A DNA stretch of 64,000 nt, taken from the NCBI RefSeq assembly GCF_047495875.1, contig NC_092467.1, positions 33,955,378 through 34,019,377 on the forward strand, given 5' to 3'. Each line of letters starts with the position of its first letter. Positions within the stretch are counted from its first letter, which is position 1. Origin of the DNA: Pithys albifrons albifrons. Its lineage: Eukaryota > Chordata > Aves > Passeriformes > Thamnophilidae. The notes beneath the pieces are model-generated. The model ran no database searches. It was given only the letters and a program-made list of their open reading frames with translations, and had not been told where the DNA came from. The position numbers were made by a program, and so were the translations under genes. Below, one piece after another: positions 37,243 through 64,000 of this stretch.

Positions 37243-39063
37243 GGAATTGCATTAAGAACGTTGTTGTAGCATAACACTAATAATGCAGCAAATGCAGATA
37301 AACAGTTCTTTTGATAAAAGGAGTGAAACATTTCAGATCTGAAAGCACTAATTGGTGACTTTTGTGGGGTTCTTGTTCCTATGTCTTGTAGTCCTTGTCA
37401 GTGAGAACATGATGCAGAGCAAATTAATTAGAAAATTGACAGAAAGCTGCTTTAAAAACTTTTACAGGGTATTATTACCTCTAGCAACATGGAATAATAC
37501 AACAATAACATGTTTCTCTGTTTTCCTGCTGCCCTTTTGCAATAGTTTCAGGTAGAGGTAAAAATTATTAAAAATGCTTTTATTTCAAGACATCTTGTCT
37601 TAAGTATTAATATTTTTCTCTTTTATTTTGTAATATTTTTATTCTTTCCTCTTTCATCAGAAGGAAAAGGCCTAGAGATCATTTTCTCCCTTGTGACCCA
37701 TATTTCTGGGGTCAGCACCTGTCATCAAGACATAGTGATTTATTTTCTTTACTGGTCATTGTTTGGAAGTTGGCAGTGGCTTTGGGCAATTGCCATCTTT
37801 GTTACCCACAGGCTGACTGATGTGTGCCATGAGAAAACCTGCTTTTTGTATTTCTCTAAGCTGAACTGCTTGGAGTGAGGGCTCACCCTGCTGCAGGGTG
37901 GTGGAGCAGAGCATGGGACAGGCTCACTCTTGTGAGCATTGTGTCCTCAGAGAAACTCAGCAGTGTCTGTTCCCTTTTGCCCTTTATTATTAACTTTATT
38001 ACCCTCTGCTAATAAAGGTAGTAATAAAGTCCTTCTGTTTCCAGTTTAGGTGCCCAAGATCCAGCTCCAAGCAGATAGATCTGCTATTTTTAAGAACCTG
38101 CTGTACAGTATAAAGTGTGATTTGACTGCAAACGTGATGGATCTTTTTCTCTTGCATTTATCTGTGGGTTTTCATGTTTTATTTAATGTTTCATGATGAC
38201 AGTATTTGCCTTGTTGCTGACTGAATTCCCAAAGGGCACCTCACTGTGCCACCTACGAGGCAGCAGCGTCACATCCCCTGAGCATTTCCTGCCCTGCTTT
38301 AACCTGCACCAGGTTTCTTCCTTGTTGATAAAGAAACTTCCCAAGAGACAGAGTATTTTTCCTGAGGATTTCTTCTGGACAAGAAGAAATACGAAGGACT
38401 AGATGTGGAGGTTGGGAATTGCTGTGGTTGACTTCAAAGAAATGAGGAGAATTTCTGAGCAAACAGAGGTTCTAAAAGTCATCATGAAATACTAGTTAAA
38501 CAATGGAAACGGCAGTAGGCTTGGGAACACTTGGACATAAGATAAATGCATAAAGTCACAAAGTAGAAACAGTCCTAGAGCACAGAATTGTGGTCTGCAT
38601 CTCATCTGTGTGCATGGTTGTTACACAGTTTCATCTCTTGTTACACAAAACAGTTTCGGAGAAACAAATGTTTGAAACAGACTTTGCATCCTCAGCTGGA
38701 GAGAAACTTTGCTCAGCACGGGACTCTCTGGGGGTTGCTGAGCTGCCAGGAGAGCTCTGCAGGTTTTCAGGAACAGCAAAATGCCTCCTTTTAACGTGAT
38801 AATCCACTTTAACTGTTACAGCTGCGTTTGTTCCGAATTCCCTGAGCACCATGCCTTGATTTCATTAGTGAAAGCAATCTGGATATACATAGGAAACGGA
38901 TTGGCTTCTGTCATGTAAGTATTGGGAAAAGAGAATGAGGAAAAACTGTGACTGAATAGCTTTGGGAAGAGGTTGGGGCAGGCTGGGCCAGAAGAGCTGC
39001 ATTCCAAGACAAAAAAGGCACAGGGTGTTCTCCTGGTGGTAGCCCTGGACTGGCACAGCTGGC
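37243..39063. other. FPGT-TNNI3K intergenic DNA, no gene seen
   Basis: AT-rich sequence with AATAAAG motifs near 38011 and 38023 that could serve as alternative distal poly(A) sites. No exon recognised. Confidence 0.5.
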
Positions 39064-39880
39064 CCTGGGGCAGTGGTACCCTGGGGCAGTGGGTGCCCTG
39101 GGGCAGTGGGTACCCTGGGGCAGTGGGTGCCCTGGGGCAGTGGGTACCCTGGGGCAGTGGGTACCCTGGGGCAGTGGGTGCCCTGGGGCAGTGGTACCCT
39201 GGGGCAGTGGGTGCCCTGGGGCAGTGGTACCCTGGGGCAGTGGGTGCCCTGGGGCAGTGGGTGCCCCGGGGCAGTGGGTGCCCTGGGGCAGTGGGTACCC
39301 TGGGGCAGTGGGTGCCCTGGGGCAGTGGGTACCCCGGGGCAGTGGGTGCCCTGGGGCAGTGGGTACCCTGGGGCAGTGGGTACCCTGGGGCAGTGGGTAC
39401 CCTGGGGCAGTGGTACCCTGGGGCAGTGGTACCCCGGGGCAGTGGGTGCCCCGGGGCAGTGGGTACCCCGGGGCAGTGGGTGCCCTGGGGCAGTGGGTAC
39501 CCTGGGGCAGTGGGTGCCCTGGGGCAGTGGGTGCCCCGGGGCAGTGGGTGCCCTGGGGCAGTGGGTGCCCTGGGGCAGTGGGTACCCCGGGGCAGTGGGT
39601 ACCCCGGGGCAGTGGGTGCCCTGGGGCAGTGGGTACCCCGGGGCAGTGGGTGCCCTGGGGCAGTGGGTGCCCTGGGGCAGTGGGTGCCCTGGGGCAGTGG
39701 GTACCCCGGGGCAGTGGGTACCCCGGGGCAGTGGGTGCCCTGGGGCAGTAGGTACCCTGGGGCAGTGGGTGCCCTGGGGCAGTGGTACCCTGGGGCAGTG
39801 GGTGCCCTGGGGCAGTGGTACCCTGGGGCAGTGGGTGCCCTGGGGCAGTGGGTACCCTGGGGCAGTGGGTGCCCTGGGCT
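39064..39880. repeat. 17-bp G-rich minisatellite, about 48 copies
   Basis: Tandem copies of GGGGCAGTGGGTRCCCT (17 bp), with R alternating irregularly between A and G and a T/C variant before the G-run. Some units lose two or three bases (cagtggtaccc). The plus strand has a G-run of at least three every 4-7 bases. Because 17 is not divisible by three and the unit has no stop, several spurious frames of up to 361 codons arise on both strands. Confidence 0.97.
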
Positions 39881-39974
39881 CTGCCAGCCCACCGAGGGCA
39901 CTGGGACAGGGCAGAGGAGCTGCTCGGGATGGTTCAGGGCTCCCCTCCTGGTGAGCTGAGCTTTTTGTGCAAAG

Positions 39975-40096
39975 CTGTGAAGGAAATGATATCCAGCCCC
40001 AGGAGAAGCGCAGGGAGGATGTCAGGAATAAAACATTTAGATCTCAAGGCAAAGGTTTTAATGAAGAAAAAAAGTCTATTGTAATGGATTTACCAG
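39975..40096 (+). other. Candidate orphan exon 1, unidentified
   Basis: An open frame runs from after a stop at 39952 to a strong donor, cag|gtaaga, at 40097. The most likely acceptor is at 39974 (ctttttgtgcaaag, weak). It encodes a lysine-rich stretch including NKTFRSQGKGFNEEKKSIVM and ends in phase 1. The family was not recognised. Confidence 0.25.
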
Positions 40097-40384
40097 GTAA
40101 GAAATGCTGCACTGCTTTAAGCCTTTATGCCACCTCATGCTCTCCTCTTACTTGGAATATTTGTGTCTTAAATTTAGAAGGTGGATTTTGGTCAATATTA
40201 GCCCTGGGTAATGTCAGATTTACTCCACAAAGATTGAAATATCTGGATTTGTACTATTTTTCATTTTTAAGCTGCAATTAAGTGTAATGAAAAATACTAT
40301 GAAAAACATTGTAAATTACATTTTATTTATACAGAGCTAATTAACTGGGTTTTTTCCATATGTTTTTGTCTTGCATGTTCACAG

Positions 40385-40458
40385 ACATTCATGGACTCCA
40401 CAGTGACACTGAACACTTCTATGTGTATCAGCTTCCACTAATTTCAGCTAAGCCACAG
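40385..40458 (+). other. Candidate orphan exon 2, unidentified
   Basis: Strong acceptor (tttttgtcttgcatgttcacag) and plausible donor (cacag|gtagtg). The segment is open in the frame that continues candidate exon 1 (phase 1 joined to phase 1), encoding DIHGLHSDTEHFYVYQLP and then ISAKPQ, ending in phase 0. It is phase-incompatible with direct joining to TNNI3K exon 2. Confidence 0.25.
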
Positions 40459-40874
40459 GTAGTGTTCCTTTGCCTGTTAAATTTCTAATGCATCTGTCAT
40501 CCCTGGTGCTCTTTCTTAACTCTCAGTGAAATGATTGTTGTGGAGTTGGAGATTAGAAAATGTATGGAACTATTTGGAGGAAATGGGCTGTGCTGCAGGG
40601 ACTGTCTGTGCCTGGGGGCTGGTGGTGGTGCTGGCACTCTGGACATCTTGCTCTCATGGGCTGGGGCAATTGAAAAATTAAAATGCACATCCACTGCACC
40701 TTGGTGAATTTTGTCAAGGATTTGGTAGACACAAGGCCTGCTTTCTGCAGGCTCCTTTGTGAGGTTTAAATGCTGAAATGTGGCTTTAACCCATCAGCCA
40801 CAGAGAGCAGCTGGTTCTGTTGAGTTTTCTGTATCAGCTTCAGACCAAAATCCCCTGTTTAATGGAACTCTTTC

Positions 40875-41033
40875 CTGAGTGTCCCCATTCCTGGAGGGAT
40901 TTAAAGGCCATGTGGTTGTGGCACTTGAGACACAGGTTAGTGGTGGCCTTGGCAGTGCTGGGGAAACAGTTGGGCTCAGTGGTCTCAGAGGCCTTTTCCA
41001 GCCCAAATCACTCTGTGATCCCACAGTTCTGTG
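40875..41033 (+). mobile_element. CR1 LINE 3' terminus, sense
   Basis: Contains cattcctggagggatttaaa, ggccttggcagtgctgggg and cttttccagcccaaatcact, ending tctgtgatcccacag. Old and diverged. Confidence 0.75.
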
Positions 41034-43857
41034 TAGCTGTCTCTGAAGTGTGTATGTTTTTAGCTGTAACAAATTGCAGTACTTGCAGCAAGGGCCGTGT
41101 TACAGAGTGATCAGGCTCTTACTAAACTCAAAAAACCTGCAGGCCAGACCCTTCCTGCCAATAATAATCTTCATCTGATGTACTCGAGCTGTATATGGAT
41201 TTTATCTGTGTTGCATTTGCATCTCCAGGTAGTCTTTGTATTCCACATTCTGCTGTTAATGTAGATGACAACTATTTTCTCATGCAACCAGCTGGGATAA
41301 ACATGTCCCAAGGAAATTGAGAGACTTGAGCAAGGCCAGCCAGTAAACCTTGACAGCAAGATCATAATATCTTTAGGTTGCTGTTTTCCAGTACTGGGTT
41401 CTGAAAACCAGACCACTGTGGTGTCCTGGCCCGTGATTTTCCTCCACTCTGAGTAATGAAAGATGCTGTGCTGACAGTGCTGGGCAGGCAGGAACCTCTG
41501 AGGACAGGAGTCATCTAGCAAAAGCTGGAGCTTGATTTTAGTTAAGCCTCACAGTTTCCCAGGTGGATGCAGCGTTCATATGTCCCCGAGATCACTGCCA
41601 GCTCCATCCATCCCAAAATGCAACTCAGCCTGGTACAGTCTCAAATAAAGCAAGATGAGTGTTTACTGGTTTTATTCATGTCAGCTTTCTTTATTTAGAT
41701 TTGCTGTGTAGTGCAATAATAGGGCTCATAATGAACATTGTTGCAATGATTTCCCTGAGTGCCTTGAGCACACCCCGCGGTGAGCAGAGGGTTGGCCCTA
41801 CTGTCTGTGTTGCAGTGAAATCACCAGGGTTGTTTCAGTGACCTCTGGGGCAGGAAACTGAAATCTGAGGAACTGGGCACTTGAAAAAGAGCACAAGGGA
41901 AGGCAGCTGAAATAAAAATGAGCAGCTGAGAGGAATCTGTGCCAGGAGGATTTGGGTAGCTAACAAAAGGAAATAAGCTCCGGGGATCAGCTGGATCTGT
42001 GGACAGTGTTCGTGCCTTGTCAGGGTGTTTGTGCTGGAGCTCAGCATTTCCAGCCTCTTCTCGTTCCTAAATCTCCAATGCAAGAGCTTCATTTTCTGCT
42101 CTCTGCACACGTGGAACTTGAGTCCCTGTGCAAAGGTCTCTGTGGTGCTGTGAGAACAAAAATAGCAGAGCTGTTCTGCTGTACACTCCATTCTGCTGCC
42201 ATGGAGGAGCCACTGCAAACACCTGTTCCCTTACAAGGCTACAGAGCTCCTGCACTTTCTGCTTGTAAATAGGTTTTTTCTTTTAGCACCATTTCGTTTC
42301 CTGTGATGTGTCTGAATGGCACCAGAATGGCATTGAAATTTATAGGAACAATGTACAGCCTCTCCAAGGAAAGGATAGATGTGGATATGTTGTATTTGTT
42401 GATATGTTCTAATTGATTTGAAATAAAGATAATTTCAAAATAATTGCTCCTGTGAAGCATCCCTGGGAAGGACATTTAAAACCAAAAACAGGAAAAGAGC
42501 TATTCACACATTTCTGCTCTAAGAGTGGCCATGACAACTGCACGTTCCAAACAAGAAACTACAACAAAACTTATAAAGGTTAATCAAAGAAATTTGTACA
42601 GCTCAGTATTTTGTAAACATCACATCTGAACAATTTACTTTCTTTCAAACTTAGCTCATGATGTTTCAGTGTTACTTGTGGAGATGTTTATTCAAACTGG
42701 CCTCACAAGCAGCACAGTTTCTCAATCTTCTCTGTTTGCAAACAGGCTCTGCAATTATTATTCCTTTTTGTCTTTCCCCCCTCCTTGTCTCTGTTCTTGT
42801 GCAGCTGCTTCCCACAGCCCAGGATGGGAATGCTCCAGAATTGCCCTGCTGCCAGCAGGAGTGGAGCTGGTGGGGTGGCAGGGCCAGCTGGCTGGGTCAG
42901 CTCCAGAGCTGCACCTCCCAGGGGCTTCCCTGAGTGTCCTCCCTCACAAATGGAGCTTCACCCACACCAAGGTGTGCAAAGAGTGAGTGAAAATACAGTG
43001 TGGGGATGTGGGGATCAGTGCCAGGCTGGTGCCTTTCTGCAAATGTTTGGTCAAATGTCACAGAGCACATGGTCACAGCAGTTCAAACTCTGCTGGAATA
43101 GATCCTTGGATTCATGTGTAAATTTGTGCAAGTGGAAGGATGAGCTGGTAGTGCCAGGAGCTGTTGGGGCACTGAGGTTGTTACAGTGGGATGCAGCACA
43201 CAGGAGGTTTTATAGATGTGTGTTCATTAACACAACTGCTTGCCTGAAAGCCTCCAGAAAATCCTGCAAACTCACACCCAGAACAGGTGCCAAAGTCAAT
43301 GAACACCCTTTAGATTTATCTATATATAAATAGGTGTGATATTTGCATCTCACTTTGTATTGTAGGTTGCATTCCTAAAGGCCATGCCCAGATGCTCCAG
43401 TGCCATGCCCTGTGTCAGTATTCACTGTGAGCTGAGATCAATCCTGACCTCCCCAAGCTGGGGAGCCCCAGCACTCCTTGGGATCCTCACAGCACACTTG
43501 GGATTCAGCCATTAAAGTTTCTTTTCTCCACAAAATCAGTAACAAGCTGCCAAATTGCCATTTCCCACCAGTTTTAACTGTTGACTTCATCCGTTCAGCA
43601 TATGAAGGCAGATGTTTGTGTGGGAATAGACAGGAGATGTTTAGGCAAGCTGAGCAGGTGTTTCTATTGTTTCAGCCCAGTGGACAGCACGGACTGTTTT
43701 GCTCTGTGCCATTGTTGCATGACATTCCTCTTGGCACAGGGTTTATTTTTAGCCAGAGACTATCACAAGTATTTTTCAGCAGGACTGTCACTGCCCCTGA
43801 ACAAGGAGTCATATTACTGCAAGAACCTTGCTGAAACAAAGAAGATATATTGGACAA
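41034..43857. other. TNNI3K 5' flank and putative 5' UTR
   Basis: No further coding exon recognised between the CR1 fragment and the TNNI3K start codon. An A/T-rich TATA/MEF2-like site lies at 43320. Open frames at 42658-43333 lack a usable GT donor in the exon-like part. Confidence 0.5.
43320..43332 (+). promoter_or_regulatory. TATA/MEF2-like box upstream of TNNI3K
   Basis: The sequence ctatatataaata contains CTATATATAA, which fits the MEF2 pattern YTAWWWWTAR and also resembles a TATA box. It is 538 bp 5' of the TNNI3K ATG. TNNI3K is a cardiac-restricted gene in mammals, so a MEF2 site is plausible, but one short match is weak evidence. Confidence 0.25.

Positions 43858-64000
<20,143 letters not shown>

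Noticed and set aside
37352..37878. Two hydrophobic small open frames downstream of FPGT
   Set aside because: AT-rich DNA often gives hydrophobic frames; there is no splice or start context and they lie after the FPGT poly(A) signal.
38816..39959. Open frames of 220-361 codons on both strands
   Set aside because: They are translations of the stop-free 17-bp minisatellite in several frames.
41260..41360. Possible ancient MIR-like SINE (gagacttgagcaaggccagc)
   Set aside because: The match is too short and diverged to call by eye.
42655..42933. Exon-like segment after the acceptor ttctttcaaacttag
   Set aside because: Two different frames are open, there is no GT donor where the protein-like part ends, and no family is recognised.

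Overview
The window looks like nuclear genomic DNA from a bird. The evidence is many short 3' fragments of CR1-type LINEs (the dominant avian retroposon), GC-rich minisatellites, and two vertebrate genes with GT-AG introns that are shorter than in mammals. The repeat style suggests a songbird, but that is inference. There are no prokaryotic features, tRNA or rRNA genes, or CRISPR arrays.

Layout. Positions 1-913 are a satellite-like tandem array that runs off the left edge. From 914 to about 32.9 kb the DNA is gene-poor: six CR1 fragments, a 1.4-kb 47-bp minisatellite (24.7-26.1 kb), a long GATA/CATA microsatellite (29.5-30.0 kb) and unique-looking sequence with no exon I can assign. A CpG-rich promoter region (about 32.94-33.92 kb) opens FPGT (plus strand, 33275-37133, 4 coding exons), which encodes fucose-1-phosphate guanylyltransferase of the GDP-fucose salvage pathway. 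Between FPGT and the next gene lie a 17-bp G-rich minisatellite (39.06-39.88 kb) and two phase-matched exon-like segments I cannot name. TNNI3K (plus strand, first coding exon 43858) then fills the rest. Seventeen consecutive coding exons to 63068 give residues 1-590: N-terminal leader, ankyrin repeats and the N-terminal half of the kinase domain through the catalytic loop. The gene continues past the right edge.

The two genes are tandem, in the same order as the mammalian FPGT-TNNI3K readthrough locus. The splice phases permit the same fusion here: FPGT exon 3 ends in phase 1 and TNNI3K exon 2 begins in phase 1.

I do not see a new multi-gene system. The observations most worth checking are a 50-bp minisatellite in TNNI3K intron 4 that repeats a near-consensus 5' splice site in most units just upstream of exon 5, a 33-bp in-frame minisatellite inside the FPGT catalytic exon, and the two orphan exon-like segments between the genes. 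Most long open frames elsewhere are artefacts of stop-free tandem repeats or CR1 fragments.
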